Shown: positions 39,408-49,759 of the stretch, in pieces
Layout: every line of letters starts with the position of its first letter
Position numbering within the stretch: the first letter of the stretch is position 1
NCBI GenBank assembly: GCA_026636295.1
Contig: CP089450.1
Coordinates: 248,001-312,000 of the forward strand
Source of the DNA: Medakamo hakoo
Lineage: Eukaryota > Chlorophyta > Trebouxiophyceae > Coccomyxaceae
DNA: 64,000 nt
Direction of reading: 5' to 3'
Notes under the pieces: model-generated
What the model saw: the letters and a program-made list of their open reading frames with translations, nothing else
Told to the model about the DNA's origin: nothing
The model's database searches: none
Made by a program: the position numbers and the translations under genes

Positions 39408-40472
39408 CTACGCTGCACCATCAAACGCTGCCCGCACCCCATCCGGCACCAGGTCACGCACGGCCAAAAGCGTGAAGGCCGGAGGTTGGTTCAACTCGTC
39501 CGGCGCTCTCCCGCGCGCCAGCAGCGTCCGCACCAGACGCCCGCCCTCGTCCACGGCGTCGGCGGCAGGCCCACGCGCGACGGCGGCGATGTGGCCCAGA
39601 GCGTCTAGCATGTGCAGCTCAAACGTCCAGGCCGGGTTGGAGCGCAGGGACGGGGTGGCGGGCAGGCGCGACGGGAAGGCGGCGGTGGAGGGCGGCGGGC
39701 CGCCGACCGACCCGTCCCGCCCGACCACGCCCTCAAAGACGACGCCCCCGAAATCGCAGCCCAGGCCGTCGCCGCGGGCTTTGGTGTACGCTTCTTTCAG
39801 GGCCCAGTGCGCGCGGAACGCCGCGTCTTCCGCGGCGGCGGCGTCGGTCGTCGCGGCCCGCCCCGCCCGTTCGACGGCTGCCCACTCACTCGGCGCGAGG
39901 CAGGCCGAGAACTCGGCCCTCAGTTCCGCCACGCCGCGCAGTCTGGCCAGGGCGCCGGGCCCACGCTCAGCCGGAGGCGCGGCGACGTCCACGCCCACCA
40001 GCGCGACCGGTTCTGCCGCCAGGACGACCCAGCGCCCGTCGTGCGAGGCGTTGAAATTCCAGTTGGGCGCGGCGGCCGCTTTCCAGTCCGCCGACGACGG
40101 CGGCGCCCAGCCGCCGTCCCCGAAGTCCACGTACGGCTTACCGCCTTTCGCTGTGCGGGCGATGGGCGCGGCGCCCCAGGCCACGCCAGGCAGCGCGACC
40201 GCGGGCGCGGCGGCTTGGAGCAGGCGGGAGGTGAGGGCGCGCGCCCGGTCGGCTGGGCGGAGGAAGGCGGCGACGGCGGCGCGCGCGGCCGGGTCTGGCA
40301 AGGCCGCCGCGGCTGTGGCGATCTGAGAAGCAGACGGCGTGTCTGGCGGGAGGTGGACAGCCCAGCGCAGGCGTGGAGACGGGGAGCGGGTGACGGAGGG
40401 CGGGGGCGTCCAGGCGGCGGGAGGGTGCGACGGTGGGGAGGCAGCGTCGGCGGCGACAGCGGCAGCCTCCAT
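39408..40472 (-). CDS. 4'-phosphopantetheinyl transferase (Sfp/AASDHPPT type)
   Basis: Single exon, 354 residues. The Sfp-type marks are in order: NFNASHDGRWVVLA, then VGVDVA, then FRAHWALKEAYTKARGDGLG followed by FELHMLDALGHIAAVA. The Asp of GVDV and the Glu of the WALKEAYTK block are the Mg2+-binding residues in this family. The enzyme transfers phosphopantetheine from CoA to carrier-protein serines of fatty acid or polyketide synthases. N-terminal ~50 residues are Ala/Pro-rich and may be an organelle presequence, but the evidence is weak. Start chosen at the ATG of MEAAAVAAD; divergent from recX with 260 bp between starts. Confidence 0.92.
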   Translation of the reverse strand: MEAAAVAADAASPPSHPPAAWTPPPSVTRSPSPRLRWAVHLPPDTPSASQIATAAAALPDPAARAAVAAFLRPADRARALTSRLLQAAAPAVALPGVAWGAAPIARTAKGGKPYVDFGDGGWAPPSSADWKAAAAPNWNFNASHDGRWVVLAAEPVALVGVDVAAPPAERGPGALARLRGVAELRAEFSACLAPSEWAAVERAGRAATTDAAAAEDAAFRAHWALKEAYTKARGDGLGCDFGGVVFEGVVGRDGSVGGPPPSTAAFPSRLPATPSLRSNPAWTFELHMLDALGHIAAVARGPAADAVDEGGRLVRTLLARGRAPDELNQPPAFTLLAVRDLVPDGVRAAFDGAA

Positions 40473-40732
40473 TGGCCCAGTCCGTTTTTCGGGATGAGAC
40501 AGGCCGCTGGACGGCCGCGCCTCTGGCGTGGGCGGCCTGGTGCACGCCCGGCCACCCAGCGGACTGTGGGCTGGTGGAGCGCGGGCGCTGGGGAGCCCCG
40601 CGCTCGCTCGCGGAAGAAAGACAATAAACAGTCTGGCGGTCGCCCGGCCGCGCCGCACTCCCATCTTCTTTTTTTTGTGGCGCGTCGAAGGGGCGCGCCT
40701 CGCCGGCCCGCCTCCCCGCCCACCCAGACTCA

Positions 40733-41871
40733 ATGGCCCTCTCGCGCCTGAGGCTGGTGTCCGCGCGCGTCATCACCAGCGCGGCCGCGCGCCGCCCGGC
40801 GGCGACAGGTCTCCACACACGCCGCGCCTTCCCACCCACCGCGCGCGGCTCGAAAAGCGGCGTGCTGCCACCACGGCCGCCTCCATCACCCCGGCTCACG
40901 CCCTGCCGGGCCGCGCACTACGTGTCCGGCCCGGACCCGACCGCGTCCTTCGACGCCATCCTAGACGACGACGACGAGGACCGGCCCGACTTCGACTGGG
41001 CGCGCGACGGCGGCGGAGGCGCGTCCGCCTCGTCTCCCAGTCCTTCGTCCGACCCGCGCTCCGTCGCGCGGGCCGTCAATTTGGCCGCGGCGGCCCTGGC
41101 CCGCCGCCCGCACGGCCGGGCGGAACTGGAGGGAAAGTTGGTGTCCCGCCACGGCCTGACCCGGGCGACGGCCGCGGCGGGCGTGGCGAGGCGTGAGTTG
41201 AGAGATTTTTTTTTGTGTGTGTGTGGGGGGTGGGCTGAGCGAGGCGTTCGCGTACTGCCGGGCCGAGGCCGCAACGCGAGCGACCGGCCACCCCTCAGGA
41301 CGGGTGTGCGAGCTCGGCGACCGCAGGCCGACACTCGACAGCGCAGGCGGCGGCGCCACCCTCTCACAACCCCCTCCACCTCAACCCTCCACCCACCCCC
41401 ACACCTCTGCCCGCCCGTTCACCAGTCGTCGAGCTGGGGCTGCAGTCCGACGCCGAGTTTGCGGCGGCCTTCGCCCGCGGCAAGTGGCGGTCGGGCGCGT
41501 GGGCGCCGCGCCGCATCGCGGCCGAGCTGGGCCGGCGCGGCGTGGGGCCCGGGCCCATCGCGGCCGCGCTGGAGGGCTTGTTTGGGTCCGCCACCCCGCG
41601 CCTGGACGCAGCCATCCGCGACGGCCCGGTGGAAGGCGACGACGGGTCGCCCTCCACGTCCATGCCAGGCGACGAGTGGTTGCCCGCGGCGGAGCGGGGC
41701 GCGCCCGGGTCGTCCGCGCCCGCCCACCTGCTCGCGGCCGCGGCCCGGCAGGCGGCGCTGAGCGCAGGCCTGCCGCCGCCCGCGCGGCGGCGGCGCTTGG
41801 TGGGGTGGCTCCAACGCCGCGGGCACGGGTGGGGGACGGTCAAGGCGGTGTTGGACGCGCTGGCTTTGTGA
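40733..41871 (+). CDS. RecX-family regulator of RecA, organellar
   Basis: Two exons, 40733-41192 and 41426-41871, phase 1; 301 residues. An Arg/Ala-rich presequence of about 60 residues and an acidic linker precede the RecX three-helix repeats: RAVNLAAAALARRPHGRAEL, then LVELGLQSDAEFAAAFARGKWRSG with RRIAAELGRRGV, and a degenerate final repeat RRRRLVGWLQRRGHGWGTV. RecX modulates RecA filaments in bacteria; nuclear-encoded copies in plants and algae are believed to act on organellar RecA. The intron lies between the first and second repeats. A Ser/Pro/acidic insert separates repeats two and three. Confidence 0.88.
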
Positions 41872-42053
41872 GAGTGGTCGCTGTTGTTGTTGTCCGCCTT
41901 GTGTGTTTGGTTGTCGGAGCTCACCCCGTGGAGTGGACGGGGCGGATGATGGCAGGGGAGGCGCGGCGCAACAGAACGCCGCGCCCCTCCCCCGTCCGCA
42001 CACGTCCGTCATTTCTTTCCGCTTGAAGAACACGACCCTTCGCCTCCCCGCTC

Positions 42054-44006
42054 ATGCCTCCCCCGCAGAACAAGTATGGCACGCCCCTGTACGGCGTGGC
42101 CTGGCCGGCGGGCGGCCACATCCTCGTTGCGGGCGGCGGCGGCAAGCAGAGCAGCGGCATTCCAAACCGGTGAGTGGAAACGGATTTTTTTGATGGGATG
42201 GGGGAGGCCTGCTGTGAGCGCAACACGCCCGGCTGGCGACGGCGTGGTGTCAGCCACCTGGGCGTGCGTGCGCGTGCGTGGCGTGAGGCGGGATACTGCC
42301 CGGCGGCGACGTTCTTCGCATGTTGCTGTCCGAAAAAACGCGCGCGCGCCTGCCGAGCAGCTGCTCCGCCGTGCCGCCGCGCCGGCCGCACTCCGTCCGC
42401 GCCGCTTTTCTTTCCGGCTGGGTCAGCAGGTGCATGAGGATGTAGCCACGGGTGCACCGAAGCCGAAACCCCCTCTCACGCGTGTCCTCCTCCGCCGAAA
42501 ACCAATTCCTATGCAAGCGTGATGGCGGTCGCGGCCGACGGCCCGGCCCTCGCGCCCGACCCGGCCGTCACGCTGCCGACGTCGGCCACGCCGCTGCGCC
42601 TGGCCCTGGCGCCGGACGGCACGTCCGCTGCTGTAGCGCTGGCTGGCGGCATCCTGACCGTCCTGGACATCGACGGCTCGGCCGGCCCGCCCGCGTTGAC
42701 CGTCGGCGGCGGCGGCGGCGGCAAAAACGCCGTCGCGGCCGACGGGTCCACCCCGCTCTCGCCCGCCGTCGCGTCCGCCCGCCGCCAGTCCGCCGACCAG
42801 GGCCGCGGCTCACCCACTGCGGCAGCGGCTCGCGCCGTCGTGGGCTTGGCTGGCGCGGTCGGCGGCGCCCTGGCCACGCCCGGCCGGGCCCTGCTCAACC
42901 GCGGCGGCGGCGGCGGGAGCAAGGCAGGCACGCCGACGGCCGGCGCCGCGCGGCCGCCGCGCCTGCCCTCCGCCTCCGTCGGGTCCGAAGTCAAGTGCTT
43001 GGCCTTCAACAGCGACGGCACCACCCTGGCCGCGGGCTGCGAGGACGGCGTCGTGCGCTTCTACGCCTGGCCGGGCCTGGCCGCCGCGGGCGAGCTGCGG
43101 CCGGTCAGCCCCGCGGACGAGGCGGCGGCCGCGGCGGCCGCGTCCGGCGCGCCCGTCGTCCCTGGCGGCCCGCGCCCTCGCCCGGCCGGCACGGCCGACG
43201 GCGTGCGCGACGTCGCCTTCTCCCGCGCGCACGGCGACCGGGTGGTGGCGGTCGTGCACGAGTCGGGCGGCGGGCGGCTGTGGCGGTGGGAGGCCGCGAG
43301 TGGGGTTGGGGGGGCGTTGAGCCTGACGCACGCCGCCGTTAAAGCTGCGGCGGCGACGGCGCCGCCCGCGCGGCGCGGCGTCGCCGGCGCCGGCCGCCCC
43401 GTCATCGGGCGCGTCCGTTTCGATGGCTCGTCAGACACGCCGCGGCTGTTGGGCACGGTCGCCGCGGGCGGGAAGGGGTTTGTCGTCGCGTGGGAGGGTG
43501 AGGACATGGTGCCTGGGCGGGCGGTTGCGGCGCTGCCTTCGCCTGCGACCGCCTTTGAGCTGTCCTCCTGCGGCTCCTACGCGGCGGCCGGCTCGGCGGA
43601 CGGGGACGTCGCCGTCCTGGACGCGCGCACGCTGCGCGCGCTGCGGAAGGTGAAGGGCGCGCACATGGTGTTTGTGACCGCGCTGGCCTTTGCGCCGGCC
43701 GCCGGTGCCGGCGGCCCAGCTGCAGTGCCGGCTGTCGTGTCCGTGTCGGGCGACGCGTCCGCGGTCGTGACGACTGTGGCGGCGAAGCGGGGCCGGACCG
43801 CGTTGGTGGCGGCGGTGCTCGCCGTGCTGGTCGCGGCACTCCTCCTCTTGCTGGCCCTGCAGCAGCAGCGGCAGTGGCACCAGCACGGCAGACACCCGGT
43901 GCCGGCCGAGATTTGGCGGGAGTTGGAGGAGAGGGTGAAGGCGGTGGCGGCTGGGGGTGGTGGCGGGCCGGCGTTTGGCGTGGCGGGCGACCGGGGTGAA
44001 TTGTGA
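42054..44006 (+). CDS. SEC12/PHF1-like ER WD-repeat membrane protein
   Basis: Two exons, 42054-42169 and 42518-44006, phase 2; 534 residues. Exon 1 carries the diagnostic SEC12 start PLYGVAWP, then ILVAGGGG and SSGIPNR, and exon 2 continues with WD-type blades (LRLALAPDGTSAAVAL, VKCLAFNSDGTTLAAGCEDG, FELSSCGSYAAAGSADGDV, LRALRKVKGAHMVFVTALAF). One hydrophobic segment near the C-terminus (LVAAVLAVLVAALLLLLAL) fits the single-pass topology. SEC12 is the guanine-exchange factor for Sar1 that starts COPII coat assembly; the PHF1 relatives instead help plasma-membrane transporters exit the ER. A low-complexity insert around residues 95-140 breaks the propeller. Confidence 0.88.
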
Positions 44007-44019
44007 GCAGCCCTCTCCC

Positions 44020-44080
44020 GTCCATCCACTCATCCATCCATCTACCCATCCACCCCTCCACCCATCCATCCGTCCGTCCA
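44020..44080 (+). repeat. CCAT/CCATC simple repeat
   Basis: Degenerate CCATCCATC units in the convergent gap between the SEC12-like and F-box genes. A microsatellite, probably within the SEC12 3' UTR. Confidence 0.7.
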
Positions 44081-44163
44081 TTTTTTTCCGTCTCGCCCGT
44101 CAGCTCTCTCTGTCCCTTTTTTCGTTTGCAGCGCACTCTCTCTCCACGCTCAAACACACTCAC

Positions 44164-46356
44164 TCACTCACTCTCCCTCCCCTCCACCGCCACCCCGATC
44201 CGTGCCCGCATCGCCCTGTCCCCGCACAGCCCGCCGTCGCACCGCCCGCCCGCCACGGCCGGGCACGCCTCGCCCGGCCCGTGCCACGACTGCGGCGCGC
44301 TGGCGGTCATGGACTCCACCGGCACCAGCAACGCCTCGTCCAGGCGTTCCATGCGCCGGGTCAGCACCCGGCACTCCTCCTCGTCCGTGTCGTCTTCCTC
44401 TTCTTCCCCCGCCCCCTTCGGCCCGTCCGGCCGTAAACCCACCAGCCCATACTCGTCGTCGTCCGTGTCGTCGTGCCAGTCGTCGTCTTCCATGCAGCCA
44501 GGCAGGCAGAAATGCCGGTCGCCGGTTTGCCTCAGGCGCAGCACGCCGCGCCGGCCACGGACGTGGGCGTACGCTGCCGGGATGAAAGACACCGCGCGCA
44601 CGCCGCGCACGCCGGGCTCTTCCCGGTCGTCCACCTCAAAGGCCGTCAGAGCGGGGAAGTGCGTGGCGGCGAGCTGGCGCGCCCATTCGGCCGCCCGCAC
44701 AGCGCCCGTCATCAGGCGCGCACTGGCGTGGACGAGGACGAAGCGCCGGAGGGACTGTAAAGTCGGCGGCGCCGCCAGGTCAAACGCGATGTGGTCGGAC
44801 TCAAATTCGTCCATGTCGTTGTCGATGCAGTTGCGGTTGAAGCCGAGGAGCAGGGCGGTGAGGCCGGGGCAGGCCGGTCCCAGGCCGGCGGGCCAGGTGG
44901 AGTTGTGGGCACCTCGCAAGTCCAGGACGCGGAGGTTGTGCGCGGGGCGCGCCGCGCCCGCCAACGAAAACGCGTGTCCGATCCCGATGAAGCGCAGCTC
45001 CGTCAGGCGGGACAGCGGCCCGCCGCCGCCACCACCGCCCAGGACGGGCCCCAAGTCCGTCTGGCTGGTCTGGGCGTTGTCGTGCATAAAGCACTCATGT
45101 ACGGCCAGGTCGTACGGCAGCATGAAAAGCGTGTGCTTGCTCATGTAGCCCGAATCGATGCGCGCGGCCCGCAGGCGGGTCAGCGCGGGGAGCAGCGTGT
45201 CAAACAGGCCGCCCGGGATGGGCGTTTCGACCAGTTCAAGGGAGCGCAGCGTGGGCGCCGTGTCGGCGACGCCGTTTAAAAAGGGCGACGCTATAAACTC
45301 CTCGCTGTCCTCTTCCATGTCGCTGACGGCCAGGTCGTCCAGGTCGCCGCTGGAACCGTCTTCGACGAGGAGGGCGACCGCGCCGTCCAGGGCCGCGTCC
45401 AGGGCCGCGGCCGCGGAGGGCGCTGGGTCGGCCCACCCACGCACGCTGACGGCCACGGACTCTAGGCGGACGGCGGCTTCGGTCGTGACTGGTTCGCAGG
45501 CCCAAATGCGCAAGCGGGCGAGCGGCACGCCGGCCAGCGAACCCGTCGGCAGGGCCAAGCGCCGGCAGTTGACGAGGTCGAGCGCCGTCAGCGCCGAAAA
45601 CCGCGCGCCCGCAAACAGGCGCGGCGCTGCCTTCAGGCCGCGCAGCGTCAGCTCAACCAGGTGCGGCAGGCCCGCGACCAGCGGACCCGCTGCCCACCCG
45701 CCGTACGGCGCTTCAAAAACCAGGCGAGTGAGCCCGGGAACGGCGGCCGCGAGGCCGGCCAGCGTGACGCCCGCGTCCCGCTGCGGCGGTGGGACGAAGG
45801 GTTTGCCGTGCCGGCCGGACTGGGCGGGCGCCAAAAGTAGTTCCAGACAGGTCAGTGGCGAAGCCGCCCCGCCGCGAGCGAGGGCGGAAACCAGGGCGGC
45901 GAGGCCGTCGGCGTCGGCCAGGTCGACGCGCAGGCCAAACGTGCGCACCTGGGCGGCGGCGCGTGCCACGACGCGGAGCAAATCGTCGGTGACGGTGGAG
46001 ACGCGCAAGCCGACCAGGTGACGAGGGTGGCGGGACGCAATGAAGGAAGCCAAGCCGGGCAGAGAGCGCGGTTGGAAGGGAGCCGTGTCGACATGGAACA
46101 CAGCCTCGACCGACAGGCGGCGCGCACGGCCGGCGGGCGTTTCTTGGCGCGACGCGACGACGCTCTCCCACAGGTCGGGCGCGGCGGTGCGGGCCGCGCG
46201 CGCCCAGGACGTGCAGACCAAGGCGACGCGCACGCGGTCGCGCCAGGGGAGGCACGCAAAGATGGAGCGCAGGCAGTCGTCCGGGAGGTCAACGGCCAGG
46301 TTGGATGGAGGGAGCGGGGTGGGTGGGGCGCTGGAGCCTGAGGGTTGACGGGACGA
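44164..46356 (-). CDS. F-box protein with leucine-rich-like repeats, 5' end unresolved
   Basis: About 730 residues in one frame. An F-box sits near the N-terminus (VDLPDDCLRSIFACLPWRDR, then VALVCTSWARAARTAAPDLWESV) and is followed by irregular leucine-rich repeats (for example LTALDLVNCRRLALP, LRSLELVETPIPGGLF, LRVLDLRGAHNSTW). F-box proteins present substrates to SCF ubiquitin ligases; the substrate is unknown. No ATG occurs in this frame before the F-box, so a short upstream coding exon must be spliced on. A plausible acceptor lies just above 46356 in phase 0. One ATG immediately followed by GTGCGA at about 46491 could be a start micro-exon, but I cannot confirm it. Confidence 0.75.
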   Translation of the reverse strand, partial: SSRQPSGSSAPPTPLPPSNLAVDLPDDCLRSIFACLPWRDRVRVALVCTSWARAARTAAPDLWESVVASRQETPAGRARRLSVEAVFHVDTAPFQPRSLPGLASFIASRHPRHLVGLRVSTVTDDLLRVVARAAAQVRTFGLRVDLADADGLAALVSALARGGAASPLTCLELLLAPAQSGRHGKPFVPPPQRDAGVTLAGLAAAVPGLTRLVFEAPYGGWAAGPLVAGLPHLVELTLRGLKAAPRLFAGARFSALTALDLVNCRRLALPTGSLAGVPLARLRIWACEPVTTEAAVRLESVAVSVRGWADPAPSAAAALDAALDGAVALLVEDGSSGDLDDLAVSDMEEDSEEFIASPFLNGVADTAPTLRSLELVETPIPGGLFDTLLPALTRLRAARIDSGYMSKHTLFMLPYDLAVHECFMHDNAQTSQTDLGPVLGGGGGGGPLSRLTELRFIGIGHAFSLAGAARPAHNLRVLDLRGAHNSTWPAGLGPACPGLTALLLGFNRNCIDNDMDEFESDHIAFDLAAPPTLQSLRRFVLVHASARLMTGAVRAAEWARQLAATHFPALTAFEVDDREEPGVRGVRAVSFIPAAYAHVRGRRGVLRLRQTGDRHFCLPGCMEDDDWHDDTDDDEYGLVGLRPDGPKGAGEEEEDDTDEEECRVLTRRMERLDEALLVPVESMTASAPQSWHGPGEACPAVAGGRCDGGLCGDRAMRARIGVAVEGRESE

Positions 46357-46613
46357 CTGGCGAGAGGTTGGGGGTTGTGTGCGGGCACAGTGAGGGAAAA
46401 AAAAATGGAGGGCGGGCGAGGCTTGGTTGGTGCGCCGTCCGCGAACGCTCTCGCTGCAGCTGTGGGCAGCCTGGACCCGCCTCGCACCATGGGCGGGCGG
46501 GCGCCAAGGCAGAGGAACCCGGGTGGTGGGGTGGGCGTGTTTCGAGAAACGCGAAAAAAAACGAAACTGCAGTGTGGATGAATCTCCGTCCCCGTGGCGG
46601 GGCTCCGTTTCAC

Positions 46614-48417
46614 TCACCCCACCACCCCACCACCCACCCGCCCCTCCCGCCTCGCCGCCGCTTCTGCTGCATCAATGCTCGCAGCCTCCAAAAACGCCTT
46701 CATCTCCACCTCGTCGTACGCATACCGCCCGAGCGTGTCCTCCCACCACCCCCACACAGGCGCCGAGCACAGGCCGTTCAAAGCCGGGAGCAGCGTCGTG
46801 CGACGGAACTCGTCCACGGCCGCCCGGCCGCCGTCCCTCAACTCCAGCCGCTCGCCCACCCACGGCGGCGGCGCCCCGTCCGCGCCCGTGGCGTTGGCGG
46901 GGTACGCACCAAAGCTCGCATGGCTCAACACCAGCGTTTCCGCGGGTGCGAGCGGGATGTTGACTCGCGCACCCGGGCGGGTCGCCGACGCTGGAAAGTC
47001 CGGCGGCAGCACGCCGCGCGCGACTGCCACCGCCGCGCCGACCATGTGACGCAGCTGGCGCAGCATGAACGACCCGCCCTCTAAAGAAACCTCGATGGCG
47101 GGCGGCCCTCCTGGAATGAGTGGCGCCGGGTCTGCCGCGGCCGCGACGTCCACCCGCCGATAATGCGCCGACCCAATCTTGTCGCCCGGCGGGCCGGGTG
47201 GCGGCCAAAACACGGGCGTGATCATGAGCGGGCCCGTCTTGGGCGTGCGGGTGGATGGTGGCTGGGAGGCGGCGGCGGCGCCCTCCTCCCCCTCCTCGCC
47301 CTCCTCACCGCCGCCGTCCTCGCTGGCCGTCGCGGCTCCACCACCGCTCCCGCTCCGCCGCCTGCCCGGCCCGGCCCGGCGATTGCGCGCCGACTCTTTG
47401 GCTTCGGGCCGGTACGCCCTCCTCACGGTATAATTGTGGAAGGCGTGGTTGCCGACGTAGGACGAGAGCGTCGCCCGAAACCTGCGTTGGGTGTTTTTTT
47501 TAAAAAAACGTTTGTTGTTTGGGAGGGGTGCGCGTCAGGCGGCGCGCGCAGCGCATGGCGGGCAGGCTGGAAGGGGGGCTGCGCGTGCCGTTCGCCCCCC
47601 TCCCAAAACACAAACACGACGCACCTGGCCAGCGCGGCGTCGCCCGCGTCCGTGCCCGGCTCGGCGCCCAGCAACGCCGCGGGCAGGTAGTACTTGTAGT
47701 CCCGCCTGCCGCACATGTTGCGGGCGTCCCACCCCCCGGGCACGCGCTGGGCGGAAAAGACGCGGATGGTGGGGGGCAGGCGGGCGTTGATGGATGCGGC
47801 GAGGGCCAGGCCTTCCGGATCCAACACCGCGCCATGCTCGGCCAGGCTCCTGTCCACCTCCAGCCTGATCCCGGCCACCGTCGCCAAGGAGTGCACGCCC
47901 GCGTCCGTGCGCGACGACCGGGACCAGCCGACCTTGTGCGGCGCGCCCGCGTTGGACGGCCGCATCGCGCCCGCGGCGACGAGCGCGGATTCCAAGACGT
48001 TTTCGATGGGTGGGGAGGCGCCCGGGGCGTGTGGGGGTTGCCACTGCAGGCCTGGAGGCGTGGTGTCAGTGGGGTGTGCGACGAGGGGTGCGTGCGTGAG
48101 TGGGGCGACAACCGGGCCGTCGCTGTATCTCGTGAGAGGTGGATGGCTGGCTAGGTCGACGGCCGATGTAAAAAAAACCATGACGCCTCACCTCTGTAAT
48201 CCGTGCCCACGTAACCCAAATGCAGGGCTAGCTTCCTCTTGACCTTGCCGTCTGTCGCGTCGACGGCCTGGGCGGGTGCCACCGTGTCGGAGGCGGCAGC
48301 CGCGGACGTCATGGTGAGGCCGCGAGAACGCATGCACTCCCTCCGCTCCACGCCACGCCCTCCCCTGGGCCCGGCCGGTCGCCCGCTTGCACTGTGCGAC
48401 AGCAGGACGCCTCGCAT
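46614..48417 (-). CDS. tRNA pseudouridine synthase, TruA/Pus1 family
   Basis: Three exons, 48417-48192, 48051-47625 and 47481-46614, joined in phases 1 and 2; 506 residues from the first ATG. Motifs: LGYVGTDYRGLQWQP at the first junction, SSRTDAGVHS with the catalytic Asp, RDYKYYLPA, GNHAFHNYT and FMLRQLRHMVG. These belong to the Pus1/TruA family that isomerises uridines in tRNA (and other RNAs in the Pus1 branch). An acidic Glu/Gly insert lies between the catalytic lobes in exon 3. Start alternatives at 48333 and 48312 would remove an Arg-rich N-terminus that could be an organelle signal. Confidence 0.9.
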
Positions 48418-48552
48418 GAGGCGACCTGCTGCCGCGTGTCGGGTGGGTATGGCGAGATGTTGAGTGCAACGACGAAAAAAGCGCAGACGAGAGAGACAGC
48501 CGCCAGAGCGCGTTTGGTCTCGGCTGTGACGAGCGAGTTTTCGTTTTCTTCA

Positions 48553-49638
48553 ATGCCTCACTCTCTCATTTTCCCGCGTGCAATGCGGGCTTGGCGCACG
48601 CCCACCAGGCTTGCGCGGAGACCAATGGATGAAGCCGGCCTGCGCTCCTTAGCCCGGGACGGCGCCTGGGCGGCCGTGCTCGACCGCGTCGCGGCACTCT
48701 CCACCCCGGCCGCGCTCAAAAACCTGGGCGTCAGCCCGGAGTCTGCCGAAGCGACCGCCGCCAGTGCCGCGGCCTGGCGCGTTGTCGCACTCATCAAGCT
48801 CAACCGCTTGCAAGACGCCGCCGACGCGCTGGCCCGGCTAGGAGACCTAGACACCCTCCCAGGCGGCGCGCCGTGGGCGCTGCGCTATGCTGCCGCTTGG
48901 TTGCCCGCGGCCGCTGGGCGCGTGCCGGCGGGCGCCGCCGCCATGGCCGACCTGGCCGGGTGGTGTGGCAGGCGAGGAGACACAGACGCGCTCTGGGCGC
49001 ACCGTGGACAGGCGGCGTCCCTGACAGCGGCGCGCCTGTACGCGAAAGCGGGCGACCCGGCGGCCGCGCGGGCGTGGGCGCGGCGCGCGCTCGTCGCGAG
49101 GGCTGGAAAAGCCTGCACGCCGTCCACGTCGCCCCTGGACTGTGACTTGCCGTCCTTGGGCTTGGACGGCCCCGCCCTAGACGCAGCAGCTCGACTGGAG
49201 CTGGCCTTGGGCGCGGCCGCGTCCGCCCGCCGTCTTTTTGAGGCCGCCGCGTCCGCGACGGCGCCACCACCCCGCCCGCCGGCGGACGCGGCGCGCGCCG
49301 CCGCGCTCATGCGCCTGGCGGCAGGCGACGCCGCCCGCGCCGCCGCTGGATTTGGCGCGGTCGCGGAAAGCGCGGACGGCGATGCGGTGGACGCAGCGGA
49401 CGAAGCCGTGGCCCTGCTGCACTCGGGCGACCTGGGCGGCGCGGCGGCCGGCGCGGCGCGGCCGCTGCTGGGAGGCGGCCGGGTCGACCCCGCCGCGCTC
49501 ACCGCGACCGCCATGCGCAACGCGGTCGCTCTCGCAAATCTAGGACCGGACGGCAGGGCGGCCAAGGCTGCGCTCGCAGGTGCCGTCGCACAGGCGGGGC
49601 CGCCGGACGACCTGGACGCCGCGAGTGTGATGGGGTAG
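48553..49638 (+). CDS. TPR-repeat protein, TRAPPC12-like
   Basis: Single exon, about 361 residues, starting at MPHSLIFPRAM or 30 bp further in. The chain is almost all helix with TPR-like pairs (VVALIKLNRLQDAADALARLGD, LYAKAGDPAAARAWARRAL, EAVALLHSGDLGGAAAGAA) and a C-terminal ATAMRNAVALANLGPD block resembling the last TPR turn of TRAPPC12. TRAPPC12 is a subunit of the TRAPPIII tethering complex in membrane traffic. The match is by pattern only, and another TPR protein is possible. It shares a 135-bp divergent region with the pseudouridine synthase gene. Confidence 0.62.
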   Translation: MPHSLIFPRAMRAWRTPTRLARRPMDEAGLRSLARDGAWAAVLDRVAALSTPAALKNLGVSPESAEATAASAAAWRVVALIKLNRLQDAADALARLGDLDTLPGGAPWALRYAAAWLPAAAGRVPAGAAAMADLAGWCGRRGDTDALWAHRGQAASLTAARLYAKAGDPAAARAWARRALVARAGKACTPSTSPLDCDLPSLGLDGPALDAAARLELALGAAASARRLFEAAASATAPPPRPPADAARAAALMRLAAGDAARAAAGFGAVAESADGDAVDAADEAVALLHSGDLGGAAAGAARPLLGGGRVDPAALTATAMRNAVALANLGPDGRAAKAALAGAVAQAGPPDDLDAASVMG

Positions 49639-49759
49639 GGGGAGCGCGAGCGGGGGGTTGTTGCTCGGTGTGTGTGTGTAGTGTCGGTTTTTTTCCCCTT
49701 GTCGCCTCACACCAAACAATTGGCCGCCGAAAAAACTGCCGCGGCCAGGCTTCGCCACC

